NCBI RefSeq assembly: GCF_007004655.1
Contig: NZ_ML660099.1
Span: forward strand, 62,001-126,000
Direction of reading: 5' to 3'
Length of the DNA stretch: 64,000 nucleotides
Source: Exilibacterium tricleocarpae
GTDB taxonomy: Bacteria > Pseudomonadota > Gammaproteobacteria > Pseudomonadales > Cellvibrionaceae
Under the pieces are notes generated by a model, which was given only the letters and a program-made list of their open reading frames with translations, was not told where the DNA came from and made no database searches. Positions within the stretch are counted from its first letter, which is position 1; each line of letters opens with the position of its first letter. Below are positions 42,982-51,596 of this stretch, piece after piece. Both the position numbers and the translations under genes were made by a program.

Positions 42982-43716
42982 TTATTTACTGAAAACCAAC
43001 CCGGCCATGCGATCCTTACCCAGTGCATCAACACCGGCCAGCACCTCGGACATCACGACTTTGCCAAACGGCACCGTCAGCACCGAGGCATCGCAGTACT
43101 GTGACAGCACGCGCGTCTCCGAGCGACTGACAGACGGCGCACCAATAATAGTGTATCGGTCTTCATAGCGGTTTTTTATATCGTCGATGAACTGGCGCAT
43201 TCGCTTCGAGTTAAAGTACTCCGAGGCCCTTTCTTTGGAAAAGCCGATCGGCACGACCCGCAATCGAGGCAGGCCGGTGGCATAAATAATATCATCGACC
43301 CGCAGTTTTTCATTGACGAGAAAGTCCGTCAGCCCCGCCTCAGAACCGGATGGCAGTAACTTATCCATCTGCGGGGAGTCCCCCAGGCTGCAATCGATAT
43401 ACAGTGCCGTTTTCCTTTCGTCCAGGGCAAAGGAGGCGGCCAGATTCACCGCCGTAGAGTTTCCCTCTGTGTGTTCGCCGACACAGGACACCAATACCAC
43501 CAGGTTGTTGGAGGGATATTTCAACAGCAGTCGGTTGCGGATTTCCCGAAAGGCCGTCAGTACCTCCCTGTCGCGCATGCCCGGGTATATGATCTTCCTT
43601 TCCAACAACTCGTCGGAGGACCACATGACCACCTGATTCATATCATCGATATTACTCGCCGGCACACTGGTGGGTTGGCCGACGAGTTTTACTGTACCTA
43701 ACTTTTCGTCTTTCAT
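42982..43716 (-). CDS. Degenerate BY-kinase-like ATPase (polysaccharide chain-length/autokinase family)
   Basis: 244 residues from the ATG at 43716, 8 bases after the Wzz-like gene ends. It aligns with CpsD/CapB/Wzc autokinases: YREIRNRL-type FREIRNRLLLKYP, then SCVGEHTEGNSTAVNLAASFALDERKTALYIDCS. In the Walker A the essential Lys is Asn86 (EGNST in place of EGKST), and the Walker A' has DCS (Asp108) in place of DxD. There is no C-terminal tyrosine cluster. It therefore probably does not autophosphorylate. A regulatory or structural role with the chain-length protein is likely. This departs from the canonical exosortase-locus autokinase. Confidence 0.8.
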   Translation of the reverse strand: MKDEKLGTVKLVGQPTSVPASNIDDMNQVVMWSSDELLERKIIYPGMRDREVLTAFREIRNRLLLKYPSNNLVVLVSCVGEHTEGNSTAVNLAASFALDERKTALYIDCSLGDSPQMDKLLPSGSEAGLTDFLVNEKLRVDDIIYATGLPRLRVVPIGFSKERASEYFNSKRMRQFIDDIKNRYEDRYTIIGAPSVSRSETRVLSQYCDASVLTVPFGKVVMSEVLAGVDALGKDRMAGLVFSK

Positions 43717-43724
43717 TCGCAAAC

Positions 43725-45242
43725 CTATAAGGCACCCATGAGTCTGGCAAATACCACACCCGAGTACACCAGGATAGTGAGAAAACAAATAGCGCCCAGG
43801 AACACGACATCGCCTTTCAACACTCGCTTGGCAAAAGGCGTATTGATATGAGGAATCACCCCTAGCACCTCGATATCAGACTTAAACTGCGACATCAGTA
43901 AACTCGCCGATCTGATCCTCGGGTCCAGCATGACGTAGGCGACGACCAAACCCAGCGGCAACAACAAGCCGATAATGGGACCGGCGATCACGAAGTGCAA
44001 AAACCTCAACCCCGACGGCACCAGCGGAAACACCGCCGGCTCCTGCAGTTTGTAAGTGACGCCCTGCCCCTCGACATCGAGCGTCATCGACAGGCGCGCA
44101 CTCTCTTTGCGCTCCAGCATTTCTTCATAGACCTGGCGTGTCACATCGTAATCACGGGTCAGATCTGTCAGCTCCGCCTGTTTGGCGGCGACCCGCCCGG
44201 CCCGGTCGTATTCCTCCTCGAGCAGCCGATTCAGTGACTGCAACCGCCGCCGCTGGGTGCGCAGGTCGACATCGGTGGTGGAAAGCTGTTTGCGCAGCTC
44301 TTCATACAGCGGGTTTTCAGCCTGCTCGCGCCCCCCCTGCACAATACCCTCGCGCTCCTGGATAATGGAGATTTCCAACTCCAGCCCGGCGATTTGATCT
44401 TTGATGGAAACGATATCGGGGTAGGTATCTTTATAGTTCAGTCGCAGCGCATCCAACTGCGCCTGCAGGGTCGACATGCGGTCTCGAATTTCATCGACCT
44501 TGCCCCGGGTCGCCTGGTATTTCGACTCCGACTGCAACTGTTGTTCGACCGAGCGGCGACGCGCCTCAGTCTCCTCCATATCGAGCTTTTGCTCTTCAAT
44601 ATCGGTTCTCAACTGGGAAATTCTCGATGCCACGCCGGACTCGGTGCCATCCAGATTGCCCGCCTGGAACTCTTTTAGCCTTTGCTCCGCCGCCTCGAGC
44701 TGCTCTTTGTAGGATTTGACCTGAGCGTCAATAAAGGTGAAGGCATTGTAACTTTCTTCTCTTTTACGCAGAGAGGCGTCTTCGATAAAAACGTTGACCA
44801 CATGGTTTAGCGTCTCGTAAGACACCCCGGGCTTGGGATGTTTATATGTCAGCCTGAAATAATTTTTCGCTTCATTTTTGACTTGAATGCCTGAGCGCAG
44901 CCCGTTGATGATACCTTCCTGCCGATCAACCGGCGTATCTTCGTTAATAAGATTGGCCCGCTCGGCCACTTTCAGCAGCAGGCGCCGGGTGTATATGCTT
45001 TCTTTCGCATGCTGGGACTGGTTGATATCGGTGACTTCCGCCCGCCCCCTGAGCAGGGGCGCGATGATATTCGAGACATCGGCATGCAACAGCGCACTGG
45101 TTTCGTAGGACTTGGGCCAAAACAGGCCCAACGTCAAAATCACAAATGAAATGACGACAAACAGCCCAACCACCCAGGCCTTCAGGTTTATCAGTTCCCT
45201 GAGGCCGGCCTCGATAAGGTCTCGATAATAATTTGCACTCAT
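43725..45242 (-). CDS. XrtA-system polysaccharide chain-length determinant (Wzz-like)
   Basis: 505 residues. Two membrane helices, near residues 25-42 and 420-440, enclose a long periplasmic region rich in coiled coil (SYKEQLEAAEQRLKEFQAG, EEQKLDMEETEARRRSVEQQL, RRRLQSLNRLLEEEYDRA). The N-terminal YRDLIEAGLRELINLKAWVVGLF and the conserved proline-rich segment VFPLVPSGLRFLHFVIAGPIIGLLLPLG before the last helix are typical. A third helix lies near the C-terminus (VFLGAICFLTILVYSGVV). It sets EPS chain length and docks on the Wza-like lipoprotein. Same operon as its neighbours. Confidence 0.92.
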   Translation of the reverse strand: MSANYYRDLIEAGLRELINLKAWVVGLFVVISFVILTLGLFWPKSYETSALLHADVSNIIAPLLRGRAEVTDINQSQHAKESIYTRRLLLKVAERANLINEDTPVDRQEGIINGLRSGIQVKNEAKNYFRLTYKHPKPGVSYETLNHVVNVFIEDASLRKREESYNAFTFIDAQVKSYKEQLEAAEQRLKEFQAGNLDGTESGVASRISQLRTDIEEQKLDMEETEARRRSVEQQLQSESKYQATRGKVDEIRDRMSTLQAQLDALRLNYKDTYPDIVSIKDQIAGLELEISIIQEREGIVQGGREQAENPLYEELRKQLSTTDVDLRTQRRRLQSLNRLLEEEYDRAGRVAAKQAELTDLTRDYDVTRQVYEEMLERKESARLSMTLDVEGQGVTYKLQEPAVFPLVPSGLRFLHFVIAGPIIGLLLPLGLVVAYVMLDPRIRSASLLMSQFKSDIEVLGVIPHINTPFAKRVLKGDVVFLGAICFLTILVYSGVVFARLMGAL

Positions 45243-45255
45243 GAGTCAATCACCG

Positions 45256-45873
45256 TTAGAAGCTGCGCTCCGGTACGATAATAATATCCGACGGCGCCAG
45301 ATCGAAGTTGGTTTCGATACGCCCTTTCTTCAGGATATCTTCCAGGTAGATGGGATACACTTTCACTGAACCGTGCACTTTGCGATACAGTTTGGTTTTA
45401 TTGGCAGCGGCAAATTCATTGGTACCGCCGGCGAGCAACACCAAATCCAAAACCGTCATACCATCGCGGTAGGAAGTGGACAACGCCGATTGCACGGCAC
45501 CGGTTATCCTGACGCGGTGCTGGAAATCCGAGCTACTGGCGTTGGTCACTATAACCGTGACCTGCGGGTTGCGGATAAAGCCGGAGAGCTGTTTGGCGAC
45601 GGTTTTGGACAGGCCCTCGGTGGTCTGCCCGGCGGCCAATACGTCGCCCACCAGCGGCATGGAGACCTTGCCGTCCGGGCGCACCGGCACACTCAGGGAG
45701 AGATCGTTGTTCTTCCACACATTGATGTTGAGCTGATCACCCACCCCGATTTTGTATTCGTTCAAGGCGACCGCGTTGCCCCTCTCCGGGGTGTCGACAC
45801 TGGGCGATACACCGGCACAGCCGCTCACTATCAGTGTCGATACCAAAGACAGAATTGAAACCAGCTTCTTCAT
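45256..45873 (-). CDS. XrtA-associated polysaccharide export lipoprotein (Wza-like)
   Basis: 205 residues from the ATG at 45873, with AAGGA upstream; an ATG at 45903 is less likely. Lipoprotein signal LVSTLIVSGCAG with the lipobox Cys at residue 19. Poly_export domain: YKIGVGDQLNINVWKNNDLSLSVPVRPDGKVSMPLVGDVLAAG, then VTVIVTNASSSDFQHRVRITGAVQ and SLBB-like RDGMTVLDLVLLAGG. It is shorter than Wza (about 360 residues), as is usual for exosortase-locus export proteins. It would form the outer-membrane export complex with the Wzz-like protein. Confidence 0.92.
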   Translation of the reverse strand: MKKLVSILSLVSTLIVSGCAGVSPSVDTPERGNAVALNEYKIGVGDQLNINVWKNNDLSLSVPVRPDGKVSMPLVGDVLAAGQTTEGLSKTVAKQLSGFIRNPQVTVIVTNASSSDFQHRVRITGAVQSALSTSYRDGMTVLDLVLLAGGTNEFAAANKTKLYRKVHGSVKVYPIYLEDILKKGRIETNFDLAPSDIIIVPERSF

Positions 45874-45951
45874 TGTCAGTTTTCCTTTTACTTCACTCAA
45901 CATTTCACTTTAAACAGTCGTGACTGCAGGGGTCCATCATTGCCGGAGCAC

Positions 45952-47364
45952 TCAATGCACCCCTTTGCCAATCAAGATCACTTCCACCGTTTGGATAAGA
46001 ATCAGCAGATCCATCAGGAAGCTGTGGTTCTTCGAATAATAGAGGTCATAACGCAGCTTATGCCTCGCGTCCTCCGTGGACGCCCCGTAAGGGTATTTCA
46101 ACTGGGCCCAGCCCATCAGACCCGGCTTCACCCGGTGACGGGCATCGTAGAACGGAATCTGCTCGATCAGCTCCGACACGAACTGCGGCCGCTCCGGCCG
46201 GGGCCCGACAAAACTCATATCGCCGCGCAACACATTATAGAGCTGCGGCAGCTCGTCCAGCCGGGTGTTGCGAATAAACGCACCCACCCGCGTCACCCGG
46301 GAGTCATTTCGCTGTGCCCAGATGGCCTTGCCTTCTTTCTCGGCGTCCTGGCGCATGCTGCGAAATTTGTAGATCCGAAACACGCGCCCGTTTAACCCGA
46401 CCCGCTCCTGCGAATAGAGCAGTGGCCGGCCGGTCTCCAGATAGACCGCCGCGGCCGCCAACAGCATAAACGGCCATGATATCAACAATAATAAGACACT
46501 AATAACAACGTCAAACAACCGCTTGCCGTAGTCTCGCATACGCGAATGCCGAAAACCGTCGGTAAACAGCATCCACCCCGGGTGCAGCAAATCAATTTCA
46601 ATTTTTACCAACTCCCGTTCGTAGAACGAAATAGCGTCGGTAACCTTTACACCATCGAGTTTACAATCCAGCAATTCATCGAGCGGGAAGCTGCCGCCTT
46701 TGCTGCGGCGGCGCTCATCCGGGGCCACCACTATCTCGCTAATGTGATGTTTATGCACGAAATCGAGCCAATTGTCGGGGAAAGGGATGAGATATTTGCC
46801 ATCCACCATACTGGACTCCCGTTCACCGACCAGGCAACCGACGACATCTACACCCAGGCCGTTGCGCTCTGCCGCGATACTGTCCAGCAACTGTTGTGCC
46901 AACCTGCCACTCCCGTAAATCAGCACGCGGCGCTTCAGTTTCTTGATATCCACCAGTTGAAAGAAGACCCAGCGCGACAGCAGCACCAGCCCGATGCCCA
47001 CCATCACCGCCCAGAACAGCACCCCGCGACCGAGAAAAAAATACGGGAACAGGTAATAAAGGACCGTCAGCGCCACGCCCCCGAGCAGGCAATAGCTGAC
47101 CACGGTGCGCAGCGCCATGCTCACAAAGCCTTCCCGATACCTGGCGAGATACACACCCATCGCCAGCGTGCAGCAGCTCATGACCGCGGCAAACATCAGC
47201 CCCCGCTCCAGCAGGCCATCGACCGCCACCAGCCCCTCAAAGTTAAAACCGAACCTGAGCCCCGATGCCAGATAGACCGCGACGATCAACAGTCCAAACT
47301 CGACCAGGCCCAGAATCAGATATTGAATGTGAAAATAGTGATTGAAAATACGGACGTGGGACAA
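45952..47364 (-). CDS. Undecaprenyl-phosphate phosphoglycosyl transferase (EpsB_2 type)
   Basis: 470 residues. Five N-terminal membrane helices, a CoA-binding-like middle domain (LKRRVLIYGSGRLAQQLLDSI), and the C-terminal sugar transferase domain: KRLFDVVISVLLLLISWPFMLLAAAAVYLETGRPLLYSQERVG, FRIYKFRSMRQDAE, RNTRLDELPQLYNVLRGDMSFVGPRPERP (the DE of the catalytic motif). The layout is the polyprenyl-phosphate hexose-1-phosphate transferase of exosortase loci. It primes repeat-unit synthesis on the inner face of the inner membrane and is first in its operon. Confidence 0.94.
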   Translation of the reverse strand: MSHVRIFNHYFHIQYLILGLVEFGLLIVAVYLASGLRFGFNFEGLVAVDGLLERGLMFAAVMSCCTLAMGVYLARYREGFVSMALRTVVSYCLLGGVALTVLYYLFPYFFLGRGVLFWAVMVGIGLVLLSRWVFFQLVDIKKLKRRVLIYGSGRLAQQLLDSIAAERNGLGVDVVGCLVGERESSMVDGKYLIPFPDNWLDFVHKHHISEIVVAPDERRRSKGGSFPLDELLDCKLDGVKVTDAISFYERELVKIEIDLLHPGWMLFTDGFRHSRMRDYGKRLFDVVISVLLLLISWPFMLLAAAAVYLETGRPLLYSQERVGLNGRVFRIYKFRSMRQDAEKEGKAIWAQRNDSRVTRVGAFIRNTRLDELPQLYNVLRGDMSFVGPRPERPQFVSELIEQIPFYDARHRVKPGLMGWAQLKYPYGASTEDARHKLRYDLYYSKNHSFLMDLLILIQTVEVILIGKGVH

Positions 47365-47404
47365 TGCGCTTAATTCCCCTAGACTATGCTTCTTATTTCC
47401 CCTC

Positions 47405-47445
47405 CCACAGGAGCCGGTGAAGTATTACACCTGGGGCTCCTGTGG
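47405..47445. promoter_or_regulatory. Long inverted repeat in a divergent promoter region
   Basis: An 11-base perfect inverted repeat (CCACAGGAGCC at 47405-47415 with GGCTCCTGTGG at 47435-47445) encloses a further four-base pair stem (GGTG at 47416-47419, CACC at 47428-47431), leaving a 3-base bulge. It lies between the divergent priming-transferase gene and the sugar dehydrogenase gene. It could be an operator for a dimeric regulator, a cruciform or an RNA hairpin. No T-run follows, so terminator use is unlikely. Confidence 0.6.
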
Positions 47446-47596
47446 CCGGATCTGTTAAAATCCCGGTTTAACGGCGACAAGTGCGTAATTTTCAATCACT
47501 TTGTCTTCCATTGCAAAGATAATCGTTAACAATAATGCTACATTAATCAACATTCTGACACACAGATTGCAACCTAGCAGGAGTAACTTTCAGAAA

Positions 47597-48871
47597 ATGC
47601 TGCCTTCTCAACCTTCCCTTGCGGTGATAGGCCAGGGTTACGTGGGCCTGCCGCTGGCCGTGGAATTTGGTAAACAGCTTCCCACCCTGGGCTTTGACAT
47701 CAACCGCGAACGCATCGCCGAGCTGGACAGCGGCACGGATTCCACCCTGGAAATCAGCCCAGAGGAATTGGCGGATACCCCCCATCTGTCCTTCAGCGCC
47801 GATGAGGAGACGCTGAAAGCCGCCGATATCTATATCGTGACTGTACCCACTCCCATCGATGCCAGTATGCAGCCGGACCTGACACCGCTGGAGAAAGCCT
47901 CGGAACTGATCGGCCGGGTCATCGACAACGGCAATGTGGTGATCTTCGAATCCACCGTATACCCGGGCTGTACCGAGGAGGTCTGCGTGCCGCTGATCGA
48001 AAAGATTTCAGGGCTGACGTTTAATCGCGACTTTTATGCCGGTTACAGTCCCGAGCGTATCAACCCGGGCGACAAAGAACACCGGGTGCACAATATCGTC
48101 AAGGTCACCTCCGGGTCGACGCCGGAGGTCGCTGACTATATCGACCAGCTCTACCGTCGCATCGTAACGGTCGGCACTCACAAAGCCAGCAGTATCAAAG
48201 TCGCCGAAGCCGCCAAAGTCATTGAGAATACCCAACGGGATATCAATATCGCCCTGATCAACGAACTGGCGCTCATCTTCAACCGGCTCGATATCGACAC
48301 CCTGGAAGTGCTGGAAGCCGCCGGCAGCAAGTGGAACTTTCTACCGTTTCGTCCCGGTCTGGTCGGCGGTCACTGCATCAGTGTCGACCCTTACTACCTC
48401 ACCCACAAGGCCCAGCAAATCGGCTATCACCCGGAGGTGATCCTGGCGGGCCGCCGTATCAATGACGGTATGGGCAAATACGTGGCGGACACGGTGATCA
48501 AATTAATGACCCGCAGGCGTACCCATGTGGTGGGCGCCAATATTCTGGTAATGGGATTGGCGTTCAAGGAAAACTGCCCGGACCTGCGCAATACCCGGGT
48601 GATCGATATCGTCAGCGAGTTGCACAACTACAACGCCAACCTGCACGTCCACGACCCCTGGGTCGACAAAGATGAAGCCCGCGAGCACTATGGCATCGAA
48701 CTGATCGAGACTCCGCTGCCGCAACATTACGAGGCCATTATTCTCTGTGTCGGCCACCAGCAGTTCCGGCAACTGGGCGCCGCCGAAATCCGCAAATACG
48801 GCAAGGACAACAGCGTCCTTTTCGACGTCAAGCATATACTCGACAAGGACGCGGTAGACGCCAGGCTTTAG
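47597..48871 (+). CDS. UDP-N-acetylglucosamine/UDP-glucose 6-dehydrogenase family (TviB/WbpA-like)
   Basis: 424 residues from the ATG at 47597; an upstream extension to 47501 lacks homology. NAD-binding start [48 protein letters not shown], the catalytic-lysine segment [28 protein letters not shown] and the catalytic Cys in [16 protein letters not shown]. The [21 protein letters not shown] form and GGHCIGVDPYY-type motif favour the TviB/WbpA (UDP-HexNAc dehydrogenase) side over plain UDP-glucose dehydrogenase. It oxidises a UDP-sugar at C6 to a uronate for the EPS. The stop codon overlaps that of trpE on the other strand. Confidence 0.9.
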   Translation: MLPSQPSLAVIGQGYVGLPLAVEFGKQLPTLGFDINRERIAELDSGTDSTLEISPEELADTPHLSFSADEETLKAADIYIVTVPTPIDASMQPDLTPLEKASELIGRVIDNGNVVIFESTVYPGCTEEVCVPLIEKISGLTFNRDFYAGYSPERINPGDKEHRVHNIVKVTSGSTPEVADYIDQLYRRIVTVGTHKASSIKVAEAAKVIENTQRDINIALINELALIFNRLDIDTLEVLEAAGSKWNFLPFRPGLVGGHCISVDPYYLTHKAQQIGYHPEVILAGRRINDGMGKYVADTVIKLMTRRRTHVVGANILVMGLAFKENCPDLRNTRVIDIVSELHNYNANLHVHDPWVDKDEAREHYGIELIETPLPQHYEAIILCVGHQQFRQLGAAEIRKYGKDNSVLFDVKHILDKDAVDARL

Positions 48872-50337
48872 GGGATCACCATATCCACGGCCCGGAACAG
48901 CGCCCGGGCCTTGTTCATGGTCTCTTTCCACTCCAGGTCCGGCACCGAGTCGGCGACGATGCCGCCGCCGGCCTGCAGATAAAGCAGCCCCTCTTTGATC
49001 ACCGCCGTGCGAATGGCGATGGCGGTGTCCATCACACCGTTCCAGCCCAGGTAGCCCACCGCACCGCCGTATATACCGCGTTTTTCGGTTTCCAGTTCAT
49101 CGATGATCTCCATCGCCCGGATCTTCGGCGCCCCGGACAGGGTGCCGGCCGGCAGCGTCGCCCGCAGCACATCCATGGCGGTGAGCCCCGAACGCAACCG
49201 TCCGGTAATATTGGAGGTGATATGCATGACGTGGGAGTAGCGCTCCACCACCATTTTTTCGGTGAGTTGCACACTGCCGATCTCGCTGACCCGTCCCACA
49301 TCATTGCGGCCCAGGTCGATCAGCATCAGGTGCTCGGCCAGCTCCTTGGGATCGCTGACCAGCTCGCGTTCCAGCGCCTCGTCCTCCTCAGCGCTGTAGC
49401 CGCGCCGGCGGGTACCGGCAATAGGCCTGACGGTAACGACCCCCTCCTCCAGGCGCGCCAGAATTTCGGGACTGGAACCGACCACCTGGTGATCATCCAG
49501 ATCGAGAAAATACATATAAGGAGAGGGGTTGAGGCAGCGCAGCGCCCGATAGAGGTTAATGGGCTCGGCGGCAAACGGCAGTGAAAGCCGCTGGGAAGGC
49601 ACCACCTGCATGATATCACCCGCCAGCGCATACTCCTTGATATGCGCCACCGCCGCCTTGTAGCCCGCCTCCCCCATATGAGAGCGAAACCGGGTCTCGG
49701 CGTGGCCGCTGGTCTGCAACTGCATCGGTGGCAGCGCCGGCACCGGTTGCTGTAACTGAGCCTCGAGCCGATCGAGACGGTCGCAGGCGGCCCGATAGGC
49801 ATCGGCAGCGGCCGGATCGGCGTGCACCACCAGAATCAACTTGCCCGCCACGTTGTCGAATACCAGCACCTCATCCGACACCATCAGCAGGATATCGGGA
49901 TTACCCAGGGTGTCCGCCGGCATCGACGCCCGCAAGCGAGGCTCCACGTAGCGCACGCAATCGTAACCGAAGTATCCCACCAGGCCGCCGTTGAAGCGGG
50001 GCAGCCCCGCCAGCTCCGGCACCCGGTAGCGCCCCTGAAACGCCTCCACGAACGCCAGCGGGTCGGCGCAATCGTGGGTCTCCTGCAGCTCGCCGTCGCA
50101 GCGGATTTCCACCCGCTCGCCGAACACTTTCAACACCAGCCGGGCCGGCAGGCCGAGGATCGAGTAACGGCCCCACTTCTCGCCGCCCTGCATCGACTCC
50201 AGCAGGTAGGAATAAGGCCCGCGGGCCAGTTTCAGATAGCTCGACAGCGGCGTGTCCAGGTCGGCCAGTACCTCGCGCATAATCGGTATGCGGTTGTAGC
50301 CCTGTTGCGCGAGGGCGGTAAACTGTTCGGGTGTCAT
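48868..50337 (-). CDS. trpE: Anthranilate synthase component I
   Basis: 489 residues. DPLSSYLKL-type substrate loop [35 protein letters not shown], feedback-site LLESM, and catalytic [63 protein letters not shown] and [10 protein letters not shown] are all present. It converts chorismate to anthranilate with a TrpG glutaminase. trpG does not follow, because the sugar dehydrogenase gene converges onto it; the usual rpe-gph-trpE order lacks gph. The start at 50337 follows AAGGAAG. A possible Trp leader lies upstream. Confidence 0.96.
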   Translation of the reverse strand: MTPEQFTALAQQGYNRIPIMREVLADLDTPLSSYLKLARGPYSYLLESMQGGEKWGRYSILGLPARLVLKVFGERVEIRCDGELQETHDCADPLAFVEAFQGRYRVPELAGLPRFNGGLVGYFGYDCVRYVEPRLRASMPADTLGNPDILLMVSDEVLVFDNVAGKLILVVHADPAAADAYRAACDRLDRLEAQLQQPVPALPPMQLQTSGHAETRFRSHMGEAGYKAAVAHIKEYALAGDIMQVVPSQRLSLPFAAEPINLYRALRCLNPSPYMYFLDLDDHQVVGSSPEILARLEEGVVTVRPIAGTRRRGYSAEEDEALERELVSDPKELAEHLMLIDLGRNDVGRVSEIGSVQLTEKMVVERYSHVMHITSNITGRLRSGLTAMDVLRATLPAGTLSGAPKIRAMEIIDELETEKRGIYGGAVGYLGWNGVMDTAIAIRTAVIKEGLLYLQAGGGIVADSVPDLEWKETMNKARALFRAVDMVIP

Positions 50338-50406
50338 CGGTCTTCCTTCATAAAGTTAGGCGCCCGGGGGCATTCAGCAAGAGACGGAGAAACAGAGAGG
50401 GAAACG

Positions 50407-50508
50407 GCTGCCGCCTGGCGGCCGGGAACGCTAGAGACGCCATCGCCAACGAACCGCGGCAGCGGCCCGGAAGGCGGACACATTAAGGGAGGGAGTCGCT
50501 ACTTTCAT
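50407..50508 (-). promoter_or_regulatory. trpL: Possible trp leader peptide and attenuator-like hairpin
   Basis: A 25-codon frame on the minus strand (ATG at 50508, stop at 50431-50433) ends VRWRWRL, putting two Trp codons (50446-50448 and 50440-50442) near its end, 94 bases before the trpE start. A GC hairpin GCCGC-CAG-GCGGC (50410-50422) follows, then a pyrimidine-rich stretch. Sequence at 50456-50463 can pair with 50407-50414. There is no clear Shine-Dalgarno and the pairing order does not fit classical attenuation neatly, so this is a candidate, not a firm call. Confidence 0.45.
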
Positions 50509-50634
50509 AGGTCGCTAGTTTACTGAATTCGCCCGCTGCTGCCTATCTTTCTGCCGCGCTTGGTATGAACGGCGCTCTGGGAATAACAGCCGGAAGTCTA
50601 ATAGCTCTGGCTCATGCTTTCGTGCCAATTAACC

Positions 50635-50760
50635 GGTCTACCTCTGGATAGGACTTTCAGAAACACGGGCTAGGCGCCCCCCCCTCAACCCGTCCCTGGG
50701 GGCTTCGCGACAGCATCCCTGCAGTCGAGAGTTTCTGAAAGTCGTATCCAGAGGTAGACC
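50635..50760. repeat. Composite palindromic repeat, copy 2 (30-bp arms, two-hairpin core)
   Basis: Arms of 30 bases (50635-50664 and 50731-50760) are inverted repeats with one mismatch. The 66-base core includes CCC-GTCCCT-GGG (50690-50701 region) and GACAGC-ATCCCT-GCAGTC (50709-50726), the same six-base loop type as copy 1 with different, mostly compensating stem bases. Core spacing is identical to the element at 10504-10607. It lies between rpe and trpE, both on the minus strand, where AGGGAU/AGGGAC loops would be in the RNA. Confidence 0.85.
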
Positions 50761-50865
50761 TACCCTCAGTATTTTTAATCAATATCGATAAAGGGAGAGT
50801 GAGGGCCAATAAATTGTATGAATCCTCTTAGTTAGTGGCATTACTGACAGCCCCGGTGAGGGCGC

Positions 50866-51534
50866 TTACTGCGCCGCCAACTGCTCGCGCATGGCCGCAA
50901 TGGCCGCACGGTAATCGCCGGCGCCAAAAATGGCGGAACCGGCCACAAAGGTGTCGGCGCCGGCAGCGGCGATGGCGCCGATATTCTCTGCCGTCACCCC
51001 ACCGTCCACCTCCAGGCGCACGGGCCGGCCGCAGGCATCGATCAGCGCGCGCGCCTCGCGCAGCTTGTCCAGCGTATAGGGGATAAACTTCTGGCCGCCG
51101 AAACCGGGATTGACCGACATCAACAGCAGCATATCCAGTTGCTCCAACACATACTTTACCGGCTCCAACCCCACGGCCGGGTTGAGCACCAGGCCGGCCT
51201 GGCAACCGGCATCCTTAATTAATTGCAGCGAGCGGTCGATATGTTTGGAAGCCTCCGGATGGAATGTAATAAAGCTGGCCCCGGCATCGGCAAACTGGCC
51301 GATCAGGGCATCCACCGGCTCCACCATCAGGTGCACATCGATAGGCGCGGTAATGCCGTAATCGCGCAGCGCCTTGCACACCATGGGGCCGATGGTGAGG
51401 TTGGGAACGTAGTGGTTGTCCATAACGTCGAAGTGAACAATATCGGCCCCGGCGGCGAGCACCGCATCGACCTCTTCCCCGAGACGGGCGAAGTCGGCGG
51501 ACAGAATAGACGGAGCGATTTTATAGTCTTGCAT
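50866..51534 (-). CDS. rpe: Ribulose-phosphate 3-epimerase
   Basis: 222 residues from the ATG at 51534; a longer start at 51546 adds four residues. [36 protein letters not shown] (metal His and Asp), [25 protein letters not shown] and [31 protein letters not shown] are all standard. It interconverts ribulose-5-phosphate and xylulose-5-phosphate in the pentose phosphate pathway. It is divergent from the DUF3530 gene. The next gene in the same direction, trpE, is 528 bases away, with a palindromic repeat between. Confidence 0.97.
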   Translation of the reverse strand: MQDYKIAPSILSADFARLGEEVDAVLAAGADIVHFDVMDNHYVPNLTIGPMVCKALRDYGITAPIDVHLMVEPVDALIGQFADAGASFITFHPEASKHIDRSLQLIKDAGCQAGLVLNPAVGLEPVKYVLEQLDMLLLMSVNPGFGGQKFIPYTLDKLREARALIDACGRPVRLEVDGGVTAENIGAIAAAGADTFVAGSAIFGAGDYRAAIAAMREQLAAQ

Positions 51535-51596
51535 AGGGGTATCCATGGTTAATACTGAGGTTAGCGCCAGCAGACGGGGATTGTACTGGAGATAAC

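Larger units (their letters stand above)
50338..50865. other. Intergenic region, 528 bases, between rpe and trpE
   Basis: No credible longer gene; a phosphoglycolate phosphatase gene (gph), which often sits here in related bacteria, is absent. It holds a possible trp leader (50407-50508) and the second composite palindrome (50635-50760). Confidence 0.6.

Noticed and set aside
50509-50522. TrpR operator (CTAGTTTACT-like sequence)
   Set aside because: Only one half-site resembles the E. coli operator; the second half does not match.
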